DNA of 64,000 nt from Panonychus citri (lineage: Eukaryota; Arthropoda; Arachnida; Trombidiformes; Tetranychidae). Positions 42,601 through 54,851 of the stretch are shown here, piece by piece. Under the pieces are notes generated by a model. The model was not told the origin of the DNA. It saw nothing but the letters and a program-made list of their open reading frames with translations, and ran no database searches. The DNA is taken from positions 3,844,001 to 3,908,000 of the forward strand of contig NW_026515543.1 in assembly GCF_014898815.1 (NCBI RefSeq), given 5' to 3'. Both the position numbers and the translations under genes were made by a program. Numbering within the stretch: position 1 is the first letter of the stretch; the number at the start of each line of letters is the position of its first letter.

Positions 42601-45600
42601 GATAATCATCATTTTACTGAATCAAACCTTTCATGATAATCCAGCTAAAAGGATTGCTGATGAAAAACCTAATTCAGATGATGACATGACGATGATCATG
42701 ATAACTAATCATCAATCTCAATAGTGAGTATCAAAACTATTAGATACAGATCATTGATTAATCACTAATTATTCATAATAATAATAATAATAATAAACAA
42801 AATCTGAATGTTTGAATCACCATATCAACTTGTTTACATCAATAATCATCATGATAATATGATTTTACAGAAAAATCTTATTTCAATTTCGAGAAAGTGA
42901 AAATCATCATTAAACATAGGAAACAAGGGTTATCATCAATTTATCATCATCATCATCTTGCAAACCCTCAGCGTAATTATCATTTATATACATGTATCAT
43001 TTTGTACTGCATATTTAATACAATGTTAGTGATTTAAATTGTTTCTGATCATCAACATCATGAGAAGTCGTGAAAGTAACAAAGAAACAGACAAACATGA
43101 TAATTTACTGAGGCCTTAATAATAATAATCATTATCATGCTTTTTTTATTATCATTATCATCAATGTAATAGTAATTATGAATGAAAAGGGGAGAGAGAA
43201 AGATGATCATTATCATGGAGAATGGACAAATTGATTGACCAAGATGATGATGATTATTTATATTGATATGGATCATGGGAGGAATAAGAAGATTGTCAAA
43301 GAAACAAAAGAAAAAGTAAATAATTGGCCTGATTTTGTTCATTGAAGATGAGGGATTGATGAAGATGAAAAAAAAAATGATCGAGATGTAGAGCAACATT
43401 GATTTGATGATCATCATGATAATATGATTTAGAAAGCAAGGGGAAAAGATAAGAAGAGAAAATCAAAGTTGTAAAGTTAAGAAGATGAATGAAAATTGTC
43501 ATCAAGAAAATCAGGATGAGAAAGACAGAGGAAGATAAGTTTTCTCTCAATCCATTGACTTCACATCCTTTCATCTTCATTTTTGCCAAAATAATTTTTT
43601 TTTTCTTCTAAAAAAAACTTCATTTTTTACTGAGATCGCCGAAAGTTCATCTAACTTTCTCTCTCCATCGTCACAAGTTGTAACAACAATACAGTTGATC
43701 AGAACTTTGGAAACCAGTTAGTCAATGAACTTAATCATGATTAACAATCAACGTTATAAATAACAACGTTAAGTCAATCAACAATTTACATTCAATATTC
43801 AAACACGGCCGATCAGATTATCTTGACAATATTTATATATAAGTGTAGATAAAATCAAGATTATCAACAATCAAGTTGATCTGTTGATTTGTTGGAAAAC
43901 AAAAACAAAGGTCAATCAAATTAATGGAATAAGTCTGTTCAATCATTTTACTAATTACTTGATTGGACTCAACTCTCCATAATCAACAATTAACTTTAAG
44001 ATTGTCATTGTCACTCTCTCATCTTTATTACTATTATCAGTTAGTTAAATGATAACAAAATGATTACCTTGTTAACACCAACCACTGGAAAACAAATGAC
44101 ACCAACAATTTAGCTTTTTGTCTTGCTGGTATCACGATAATTGTGATAGTGTCAACATTAAATGGAAACAAACAAACAACACAATTAACCAAAAGTTAAT
44201 TAAGATTATATCATGATAACTTCGTATGAAATAATTTACACATTTTTAGATAATGAATCAACTCTAATTGTCTCTAAATTAAACCGTAATTACAATTAAG
44301 ATTGTGGTAGGATGACCTTAACTCCTACTACGGATTAAAAGTATATTCATTAATAAACAAAAACATATATCATTGTTAATCTGAAATAAATTAACACTAA
44401 TTGTGTATTTAAAAAAAAATGGATCAAAGGGTTAATGATGAAGATTATCAAGATAACTGTAAATGAAGATAAATATGATGAAGCAATAAAAGGTTGATAT
44501 AAATTATTATTATTAATTAACTTGATATATGATCTCCTGCCACTGATTTATGTCACTTTCCCGAAAATAATACAACAATCAAGGTAAGTAAATAGATAAT
44601 AATAAAAAGTTGGTTAAGGTTTCACTATTCATTGTTCAATAGTAGCAATAATGATAATATAATAATAATAATTTAACTAACATGTCACGAAATTTAAATA
44701 AGATTGTCCAAAATAGTATTGTGAATATTGAGTATATTGTATTATTATTGTGTGATTGAGATTGTTTGTGATTAGGGAGTGATTTGTATCATGATTATGT
44801 TGATGATGGTGAAAATGATCATGTTGATTATTATGATGATTAAGATGATTAAGATGATAATGGTTGAGTGGTTTTCGACGGCAAAGGAAAATAAATACTA
44901 CTAATGACCTTCGATTGTGAGTAATGATAACGGGAAAAGTGTGGTAGACCAAGAAAAGTCATTTAGGTGATACAGACCACGACCAAAGCCTTTTTTTAAT
45001 CATAATCAAAATGATTAGTAAATTGTTAATCATCGCAGTGTATGTACACACATACATACACAACCAATCATTGGTCAATGATAAGGTTAGGTTAAGGTGG
45101 GATTTGAATTGGTTAATTGCTAATCATTATAAAAGATGAAGTAATAAGTATGTATTGAAAAGGATAAATATAATTAGTGATTGTTTATCACAATTAATAG
45201 TAATTCAAACTGATAACGTTTAAATTGTTTGGTTTTGTCAGTGTTGTTGCCTCTTATAATCATCATCTGTTAATCATATTACAATTAAATGAAAACTTGA
45301 CATACTGATAATAAATAAATGATAACTTGATTTGAGATTTGTAATTATGTTTGTTGATTTTTACCTTGAATGATAATCAATATTAAGTTTTATGTTGTAT
45401 GATTGCTGTTACTTTCTGAATTAATATATTCTGATAGGAAAGGGAGTGTAGTTAATCATCAGGGGTAAAAAACGGGAGCTTCAATTTTAAACGCGATTGA
45501 TGATAATGATGGTAACAAATTAATGATAATTTTTTTTGAATTGAAACTTATCAAACCATATAGATAACTAGTAACAGAGAAAAGGAAACAATTTTTTTAA

Positions 45601-48103
45601 ATCATGGGCAAAAAATTAAGCTAATTGCGTATGGGTTGTGATTCTGCTGATAACCAGCATCATGATTATCATCAAACACCAACATAAATATCACTTTTTT
45701 CTGATTTATTTAACCCAAAAGAGTAACACACAGAAATTTTTTGTTATTTTCTGGTTGAATGAGATGATGATGAGAGAGGATAAGGATTAAGATTTTGGAA
45801 GAAAGAAAGAGAAATGAGTGAAGAGAAAAGAATGAACTAGATGAGTGACTTCTCTGTACTAGAGTAGTTTGGCTACGCTTCTTTTGGTTATATCTGGTAA
45901 ATTAACGAAAAGTAAGTGGCCTGAAAAGTAAACAGAGGAAACAAGAAGAGAAAAAAACAAAAAATATTCTGAATGAAAGAAAATAACCTTAAAGATTTTA
46001 GATGAATAAAGGTAATAATATGAGAGAGAAAAGTAAATGTATAAGTAAAGGCTAAAATGAGGATAAAACATCATTATTTAACCGGAGGTGGGTTTTGAGA
46101 TGAGAGAGAGAGAGAGAGAATAAGGATGACATAAGCTTTGTTGTTGTTGTTTTTAATGTGTGAGTGAGTTAGAGACAAATTCAACTTGGGGTAAAATTGA
46201 ATTATTGTGATGAAATGATAAGAGTGAGTGACTAACTTGAACATTTCCTGGTGGTATATGAAAGAGATTCCAGATATTTCAGGTACCTGAGCTTCTGCCA
46301 GGGTGTGATTGTTGATAAAATTGGCTGTTATGGCGATCGCTAATTTCCCTCTGAACTCTTTACGAGGGAAATTATCATTGAGTGTATTTCGTCTTCCGTC
46401 ACCACCGATTAGAATATCAAATGGATAAGTGTGTAATTTTTCTAATAAAAGATCATAATTAACCAAGGTTGTTGCGGTGCTGGGTGTTGATGAGGTAAGA
46501 CTAAAGTGGGCATAAGCACCAATATAATTTTTAGGAAGATGAGACCAAAAAGGACGCCCACTCTCATCTGTGAAGGAAGATGAACGGTGAAGATGACAAC
46601 AACAGGAACAAATTGAAAGCCGACGGGATTCTGTTTTTCCAATACCATGGTAATCATTTGATGATGAACAATCAATAACTTTATTATCACTATCATTGTT
46701 GACAATATTAGAAATATCTTGATTCTCTTGATTGTCACAATTGATTGTTGTTGTTGGTAGCGGTGGTGGTGGTTTTTTATCAGGATCACAATTTGTCCCT
46801 TTTTTGTTACATTCAATTTCCTCTGTTGTTGAATAAAGCTTTCGTTTGGTTGGTGATTGGTGGGATTGTTTGTTTTCTTTACTTGCACAAGATCCATCGA
46901 TCTCTGATTCTGGACTGGTTTCTTTAATTGACTCTCGAGATAATCGGATATTGTGAGGACAAATCTCTTCAAAGGTCACATTCTCGATAAATTCACATCC
47001 AATGATGAGAGCTACTTTCAATAGCATCAATTGAAGTTGCCTTATGCTGACATGATCGATGGAGCCTGAAATAAGAAGCCAAAACGATTAGTGCTCTACA
47101 GTTGATTAAGCAACGGAGAGTAAGAAATATGAAGATAAAGATGAAGAGGATCATCTTTATTATCATTACAGGAAAAAGTAAGAGATATTGAAGGTGAAGA
47201 TGAAAAAAAAAGAGAAAGAAACATAGATGAACAACCTTTTCTCTCTCATCATCATCCTTGTTTTATTTTGTTTTCTTTCTTTCTTTTAAAATCCATCTAC
47301 ACTCATCTTTCAATCTTCATCTTCATCTTCATCATCTTTTTGTTGTTTCAATTTCTTCACTATCATTAGCCTTGTTGTAGTACTTTTGCTTACCTGCACA
47401 AAATTTTCCGTAAAACTTTTTACCAGCCAATTGCTTAAGATCAGCAATTACAAAAGGCCATAAATGAAGTACATTATTACGTGAGAATCTATCTCGTTTC
47501 TCTGTTATAATTACGTGATGAGCACCAAGTAGTTGTAATTCAATTGCTGTTCGTAGACCACAAGGTCCACCACCGATAACCAGACAATTATTATTTTTGA
47601 GAACATTATTAGATCCATGAGGTGAACCGGAATGATGGTGGTGATGGTGATGATGATGACTATTAGCACTATTTCTTCCCCCAATACCAGAAGATCCACT
47701 ACTTGACCCTGATGAATGATAAATCTTATTGAAGGCTTTCTTTTCTATTTTAGAAAATATTGACTGTGACTTCCAATTCTTGTTACAAACTATTCCTTTC
47801 TTAAGGGTGGGGTAGAACTGGTTGAAAGGTCCAGGCTCGAGATCTTTTGTTATTATTAGCACAATGTTACAAAATGGATATTGGTGTTTATATAGAACAA
47901 AAATTGTGAGAAAGAAAACAAAAATTAGAATATTGAGAATGAGAATGAAAATGAAAATGCTAATTAGAAAAAAAAAATAGAAACAGTTACATACCCAATA
48001 GAAGGCAAATTCTACGAAAAGTAATTAACACAGATTTTAATGTAGTTCCATTAATAAATTGATCGAACAATTCAGTTACATGATTTGATGGACTTTTTGA
48101 CAT
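30660..48103 (-). CDS. Mical: MICAL flavoprotein monooxygenase, six exons, no visible CH domain
   Basis: Exons (minus): 48103-47995, 47843-47394, 47065-46237, 37444-37230, 36885-35134, 34573-30660. Splice phases 1,1,2,1,1 join family motifs cleanly and give 2,422 codons. Exon 2 has the FAD fingerprint GGGPCG (residues 127-132) and FSRNNVLHLWPF. Exon 3 has SIRQLQL, ILIGGDGRRNTL and EFRGKLAIAITANF. Exon 4 has LENICYYKDDTHYFVM. Exon 5 has GDSLLEPFWPTGSG and ERESIYRLLAQT. Exon 6 has a LIM domain (CAKC, H, C, CISC and a distant CTNC). MICALs oxidise actin methionines to disassemble filaments. Oddities are about nine His in exon 2, a polar insertion of about 110 residues in exon 3, no calponin-homology domain where expected, Asp/Glu and Ser repeats in exon 6, and no recognisable C-terminal Rab-binding bMERB helix. 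Confidence 0.9.
34574..35133 (-). other. Mical intron 5 (560 bp)
   Basis: The donor is gtaaat after 35134 and the acceptor ag is before 34573. The phase-1 junction (AAA G then TT) is preserved. Exon 5 stays open into the intron to a stop at 34814, and the translated tail is hydrophobic (IIQLIILPIAFLITFLYY), but AT-rich introns often look so. Confidence 0.75.
36886..37229 (-). other. Mical intron 4 (344 bp)
   Basis: The donor is gtaatg after 37230. The acceptor tttcag is before 36885. Joining gives a Gly codon (ACC G then GC). The intron is present also in the duplicate at 56410-56753. Confidence 0.85.
42770..42797. repeat. (aat)n microsatellite in Mical intron 3
   Basis: About nine uninterrupted ata/aat units. 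Confidence 0.85.
46097..46120. repeat. (ga)n microsatellite in Mical intron 3
   Basis: Dinucleotide ga repeat following gatgaga, close to the exon 3 donor. Confidence 0.8.
47066..47393 (-). other. Mical intron 2 (328 bp)
   Basis: The donor is gtaagc after 47394 and the acceptor tttcag before 47065. Joining GCA G and GC preserves the AGSIDHVSIRQ family motif. The inside is rich in tctt and cttcatcttcatc units. Confidence 0.85.
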
Positions 48104-51100
48104 ATTTGTTGATTGTGATTGTGATGATGTTTGTTGTTGTTGTTACTCATTGAAGATTAAACATCAAATAAGCAAAAGAGAAAAAGAAAATCCAATTGAG
48201 TTGATCGCCAAGAGATGTCGCTTCTTTCATAGAATTTATCAGAATTTTAGTGTCGCCATCTCTTAACAGAGTATTGCCCTTGTTTGACCTTTTTAATTTC
48301 TTCCGATTTGATTGAATTAAATTTCCTTGAAACCATTTATATCAATCTATGATTCGTATTTGAATAAATTGTCTGATAGTTTTCATCTTTTGCCTTCTCC
48401 CGAGTCTCTAGTAACTATTTTCTAATTTTATCTTCCCTTTCAAAGCGAGAAAACAACTGCTAATTCAATCCAGATCCGAATCAATTTCTTCTGATTTCAA
48501 TAGACTTGATAGTTAATTAGCTGATAAGTGTGAGTTAATTTGATTCCTTGCCGAGTATTTTATCGTTGATCTATTCACAATCTAATATTTTTACAAGAGA
48601 GAATCTTCAAGTTATTACTCGATTTCGAGAAAATCTAATACTATTATTATGAGAATTCGCAATCATCGAAAATTTTCATCGATTATTATATCGTTTATAT
48701 CGAGAAATTAGAACTAAATTATGTTCTGAATTCGATCATGGAATTCGCCTCATCAACGAAAACCTTTAGATGACCTTGAGCTAGATAATTATTTATAACA
48801 CGTTTACGTAGATATTTAAATTAGTCTGTTTCTTATTAAGTGTCTGAAATCTCACAATAATTGATTACAATTAGTTAGTCACGTTTATTATTCTTAATCT
48901 GTTGAAAATGGAGCGACAAGTTAATTTAGTTACTTTTTATTCAGTTCCAATTGATTAAATTCATTTTCGATAATCATTGATATTATTTAAATCAACTATC
49001 ATTCCATTGTCTTTTTAACTGATTTAATAATTAATATATTTTATGTAACACCAGCTAACAATTTGTCTTATTTGATTAATTTGATCACGTTTCTTAATTT
49101 GTCTATTGTTTAACTGATTTAGATAATCAGTTTACAACAAATAGTATTACAATCATGAAAATCAGTGAAAGTGTAAACTATTACATGAATTTAATTATGT
49201 GAATAATAATCAAAAAGGTTAATCAACTTGAAATCATCTTGATTTGATTCTGTTTTTTTTGATGATCAATTGATTGATTACCATTGTTTTTTTCAATACG
49301 TTGAAATCATTGGTTAATCCAAAGACTATTATTTGGGAAATTAATTTAATTGTAATCAAAATGATTTTGGTCATAATTTAATTCAATGAATCAGCAAATG
49401 AAACTTAATTGTAAATAGTTGATTTTGATCCTTGAAACTGTCTAATCATAATTGCTAAGCAAAATAATTAACCAATAACAAATCAATCGATTATCAAAGC
49501 AATCAAGGTGCCCAAGGAGCCTTAGATAAACAAAACATGGTGAAGATTTAATTGTTATTTTAGATAATTTTAAGATTAATTTGATGATTAGGAAAAACTA
49601 TGATCAAAACTGATAATCTTTTCTTGGAAAGAAAAATCTTAATTGTTTGAGTAATTGAAGGTACGAAAAGCTTAAAGGATGAAGGTGTTAGTTAATTTCT
49701 AATCAATTCCTGGTTGATTAACCTTCTTACACTATTAGTTTAAGTTGATTATCACCACAATCAACAACCAGAAACCAAGATAATCAAAATGTTTCAATGA
49801 TTAAGGAAATGAGTGGGCTTAATTTACTAGAGTTTCTAATGGTTTTGATAAAATGAATAAAAATTATAGAATTACAGAATTTAGTTTAAGGCAAAAAGAA
49901 TCTATTTTAGTTGATAAAGATAGAAAACAATTAACAAGTTAATAATTAACAGGTTAATTGTAAAAATTAAATCGAAAATTTAACGAAAAGTGTCGCCATC
50001 TATTGTATAATTAACAAACAAATGATTGTTTTCTCAATTAATTTGTCATCTAATTAGCTTTTTAATAGATTCATTTGATGATTAAAAAGATTCGTTGACA
50101 AGAAACTAATTATTTAGATCATCGAAATGTAATTAATCATAAATTCTGTTTGATTGTGATGGATAATTATGAATATAATTGATCAAGAATAACGAATTAC
50201 CAATTTCGTTTCACCTGTTTGACTCTTCTTATCATAATTTATTAGCTGTTAATTGTATTTGTTTCCATTCTGTAACAATCAGGTGTTAATCAATCAATCA
50301 ATTGGAAGATTGATTAAATTATCATAAACAATTAATTCTCATTTCGTCACCAAATTTTCTCACCTTAAGTTTGAAACGATCTTTTTGTCTGATTTGAGGT
50401 TTTCCAAGTTAATCATTTGTAGATTGTTTCATCTTCTTGACGATTCTAATTGTGATAAAACTAATTGTAAATTCTCCTACTGAATAGATTGTATCGACAA
50501 TTAGTCTTACTAAATTTCGATTTTCATCAGGCAGTTTGTGTAATAAAAACATATTCACATAGAGAACTTTTCTTAATACAATTCTAATTCCTCTCGATTA
50601 TTTATCTTAATTATTACTGTCATAAATTGATCGAAATAATAAATTGTAATAAATGAACCAAAATTATCAGGTAAAGTTAATTAAGTTCAATCAGGAGCAA
50701 TAAAAGGAGTGTAACTCGATCAATAGATTATACAAAGTTAATCGCCTGCGGCATTTAAGAAAACCTCTTGGAATTTGTCTTAAATTATCAAGACGAGACG
50801 ATTATTGAGATTCAATTATTATTAATAAATTAGTGAGATATAGAAACGGGATAAGATTAAGGTAGAAATGGATAAGGATACAAATTGGATTCGAATCGTT
50901 AATCTATCCAAAGCTCTCTCTTGTTTTTTACTCTTTAATTTCAGTAGTTTTTGTTTGATTAACTAACGAAAAACAATTAAAAACTTTTCGAAAGGTAATA
51001 AAAGGTAATTGTTGTTGTATTCTTTTCATTGTGATTATATCATCTTCTTGAAACAAAGTTGATTGTTTGATGACAATGTGAAAAACATGTTCACTGAAAA

Positions 51101-52546
51101 CAAGTAATCAAATAAATCGAGGTAAACAATTAACCTATCAAGTTATTAATGTAAATTACCAAGTTGATTATTTTGAACAAGGAAATTAATGTAATAATCA
51201 AGTCAATCCTTTTCTATCACTTTCTTTATTTTTCTTAAACATATCATTAGAAGGTAATAAATAATCAGTAACAATTAGTTGAATATTGATACAACCATGC
51301 AAATGATTTTAATTTCATCAAAAAAAAAAGAAATCAAATTAACAATTAGATTGATACTATGACAGAGATAATTTTGTAACCATTAAAATTTAAATTTCTT
51401 TCTCATTGTAAGAAGACAATCAACTGATTAATGTCATCAAATAGCTAAACAATTATTAGTAATAACAAATATGAATTAAAGTTAATCATTAATTTCTCAT
51501 TCTGGTAACATTAAATTAGTAACTTGGAGGAAGTAAAATCAAATAATCCTAGAAATTAGTATTTACTATTAACCAATTTGAGTAACATCAACAATAGAGA
51601 CGATTAACAATTTAATAAGATGTTTGAAACAGGTAAAAATCCTTGAAAAAAAAGGTTAAATTGATCACAATTAAGTAAATTGTAATCCATAGTTGAACAA
51701 ATGAAAATGTTAACATAAAGATACAAACGTAATGTAAGATTATTATTACTATTAACTAGGAATTAAATTAAAGGAACTCAATTAGTTACCTGATGATTTA
51801 TAATCACTAATTTCCAACTCTAATACCAATAGTTAAATATTGCTTTAAATCAATTGATAATAATGATTAACAAATAATATTTACTGAAAATAACAATTAT
51901 CTTGATAGAATCAATGAAAATCAATCAATAAGTTTGAATAAAGATTATAATGTCTTCCGATGCTTATTTAACTCGTGATTAACTGATTAACTGGCTAATT
52001 GTTAACATGATCAATCAATTGGATAAACTCTAGGAGAGCTGATATTGGATCTTAAAAATCATCATAACCATCACATTGGATTAACCGATTTTTTTTTCAA
52101 TTTCAATTAATCACTAATTGTACATGTGTTAATCATTTGAAACAATCAAGGTAATCCAATGATTCTGCCATCAAATGATGATCATATTAGTTTTTTAATC
52201 TCAATCAAATTAGTTGATTCTCTAGTCATTTTTTTCATTCTTATCTCTCAATCTTTTCCATGATAAAATTACATGCGAACTTTTCAACTCCTCCTTTTCT
52301 TGACTTTCCTCCAAAAAAAATCGCCATCAATGTTGATTAAATCATTTCCATTCTTCTTGTTGATCAGTTAACATCACAATTAATGACAAACAATTTAATC
52401 TAATCGTGAGTGTCCAACAATTTATCGATAATTTGCTTCTCTTTGACCTTCTTTGAATTTACTAATAGTGTTTTCTTTTTCTCAAAAAGTTCAGTTCATT
52501 TTTTTTCTCTTTCATTTGTTAATTGTAACTAATTGTTGTTCTAATC
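48104..52546. other. Intergenic between Mical and desaturase, no gene recognised
   Basis: This is 4.4 kb of AT-rich sequence with no coding frame of note. The part around 50230-50640 is the source, or partner, of a duplicated block at 57720-58110. The first 130 bases are also duplicated at 57590-57715. Confidence 0.6.
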
Positions 52547-53746
52547 ATGGGACCACGGATTCGCGAAGAAGATGTTCCTCTCGATTATGTGGAGGACGAT
52601 AAGGTCAAGATTAAGATTAAGATTACCGATAATGATCCTGATTGGAAGCCAATGGAACAAATTGTTTGGACTAATGTTATTTGGTATCTTGTTTTACACA
52701 TCGGTGCTTTTTATGGCCTCTACCTCGCTTGGACACAGGCCTCATGGGCCACGATCATCTATAGTAAGTCGATCGTTTCGTTAATTATTCTATTCCTAAA
52801 ACTATTAAGTAATTATGAGTCAAATTTCATCATTGCCCCAAGTACACTTGATGCACTAGAAGCACTTTAACTATCGGATTGATTTGATTTGATTTGATTC
52901 TGATTGATCAAACTTTAAAACTTTTCTAATCGTTAATATGTATTAACTTGCTATTCTTATTGATTGGTTTTCTTTTGTTCATTAGCGGCCATTTTTGGGG
53001 AACTTTGTCTACTCGGTGTGACCGGAGGAGCTCATCGTCTTTGGGCTCATCGCTCTTATAAGGCCAGTTTACCTTTTCGATTGTTCCTGTTAATTTGTAA
53101 TACCGCTTGTGGACAGAATTCGGTTTACGATTGGGCTCGAGATCATCGTGTTCACCATAAATACTCTGAAACCGATGCTGATCCACATAATTCAAATCGT
53201 GGGTTCTTTTTCTCTCACATGGGTTGGCTAATGTGCCGAAAACATCAATTGGTCGCAATTTGTGGTCGGAAAATTGATCTTTCCGATTTAACCGCTGACC
53301 CTTTGATTGTTTTCCAACGTCGTCATTATATGAAACTTTTCCTCCTATTTAGTGTTATCATTCCGACGCTCATTCCAAACTTATTTTGGTCTGAAAGTCT
53401 CTGGTTATCTTATTGGTTCTGTGCTGTGACTCGTTATATTTTGCAACTTCATATCACATGGCTTGTTAATTCAGCGGCTCATATGTGGGGCTATCGTCCA
53501 TATGATTCATCAATCGCTTCAGCTGAAAATTATTTCGTCTCGTCTCTAGCCTTGGGTGAAGGTCATCACAATTACCACCACACATTCCCATGGGATTATT
53601 CAACATCAGAATGGGGATGGTCATTCAATTTGACCACAATGGTCCTCGATTCAGCTCGCAAATTGGGTCTCATTTGGGACTGTAAAAGTGTCACAAAGGA
53701 AACCATTGCTGCAAGATGCAATCGGACTGGTGTTAAACGTGATTAA
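52547..53746 (+). CDS. Acyl-CoA delta-9 desaturase, two exons
   Basis: Exons 52547-52763 and 52986-53746 (donor gtaagt, acceptor ttcattag) join in phase 1 to give 325 aa. The three histidine boxes that bind the di-iron centre are HRLWAH at 89-94, HRVHH at 126-130 and HNYHH at 267-271. NSAAHMWG (235-242) is also typical. The first exon has a charged N-terminus and a TM segment at about 45-65, and further hydrophobic pairs lie at about 75-88, 100-115 and 188-230. The enzyme introduces a cis double bond into stearoyl- or palmitoyl-CoA at the ER membrane, with cytochrome b5 as electron donor. Length and motifs are normal. Which arthropod paralogue it is cannot be told. Confidence 0.95.
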
Positions 53747-54851
53747 GTGATAAATTTTTCTCAATTTACTTGACAACAAATCTCATGGACAATTAATCTA
53801 AACTTAACAATTTAAGTTAACGATCAATACGTCAATACATGTATTATTTTCATATTTGACAACATGGGAATTTTTTTCACATGATCAATGTAATAAGCTG
53901 AAAATCCCATTCTCAGTTAACCCATTCCATACAATTTCATTCAATTTAAACAATCAACCGGTTAAGAAGTTGATTGTTATGGAACAACTAACAAAAATTA
54001 AACTAAATTAAAAAAATATTCACAGAATGATATTGATAAATAAAAAGTTTCGACAAATATTCAATTCGTTCAATTGAATCTCTTTAATCAGTTATGTAAA
54101 TGAACATCTTAATTACAACAGAAGATTTTTAATCAATAATTGTATTGTTAATTTCCTAACTCAATTTGATTGTTATTTACAATTTAATCTTTCGACTGTT
54201 TGTTAAATCGTTACGATTAACAATCTTTACTTGATCTCATCAGGAATCGATCTCGAAATTAACTTGATGAGTTTGTCATTACTCTCATGCTCTTTACCTT
54301 TGATTTACCTGGATTATTATGGATGAACATATGATAATATAAACAACATGGCGTTCGAAAGGTACATTGGGAGTAAAGGTGAAATCCAAGGAGAAACGAA
54401 AGAGGAAAAGAAAGGAAAAAAAAAATTCGATTATTCGATTTCTCTTAAAGCGACTGCGTCATGTTCGTTGTGTTTACGAAAAAAAGATTCATCGAGTTAA
54501 TTGTTATTCTTTCATCTTTTGATTGTTGTTCATTTACATTTTAATCTAAATTAATTAAACTTGTTATTTCTATTGAATTAATTGTTACATGTTCTTCTTA
54601 ATTGACTATTTTTTTATCAAGTTAATTCGATTGTTCAATATTCGCATTAGAGAAATAGATTAATTCAATTTTCTATTTTTACTCTTTACTTTCCTTGGAT
54701 CTTTTTTGTTTTGGTCAATTTGTGATTCTATTGTTTTTTGTTTTCTTTTGGTCTCTCACCATAGATTTTGGATTATCTTCCATTTTCTTTCTCTCTCTCA
54801 CACTCTCTTTATCTTCTTGCTCTAGTTTCTCTAGTAGATGTTTAGTAATAG
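53747..54851. other. Intergenic, no gene recognised
   Basis: AT-rich sequence, with a tctctctctctcacactctc run near 54790-54810 just before the next start codon that probably belongs to its leader. Confidence 0.55.

Larger units (their letters stand above)
37445..46236 (-). other. Mical intron 3 (8.8 kb), no nested gene recognised
   Basis: The acceptor cacacag is before 37444 and the donor gttagt after 46237. The content is AT-rich with many atcatc, aataat and aattg runs, including (atc)n near 39783-39806 and (aat)n near 42770-42796. Minus frames at 43058-43589, 44677-44952 and 45859-46074 are His/Ile/Tyr-rich translations of such sequence and are not called as genes. It is by far the largest intron in the window. 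Confidence 0.75.

Noticed and set aside
43058..43589. Minus frames of 97-119 codons in Mical intron 3
   Set aside because: Composition (His, Ile, Tyr and Ser from atcatc and ttattat runs) is that of translated microsatellite-rich intron sequence.
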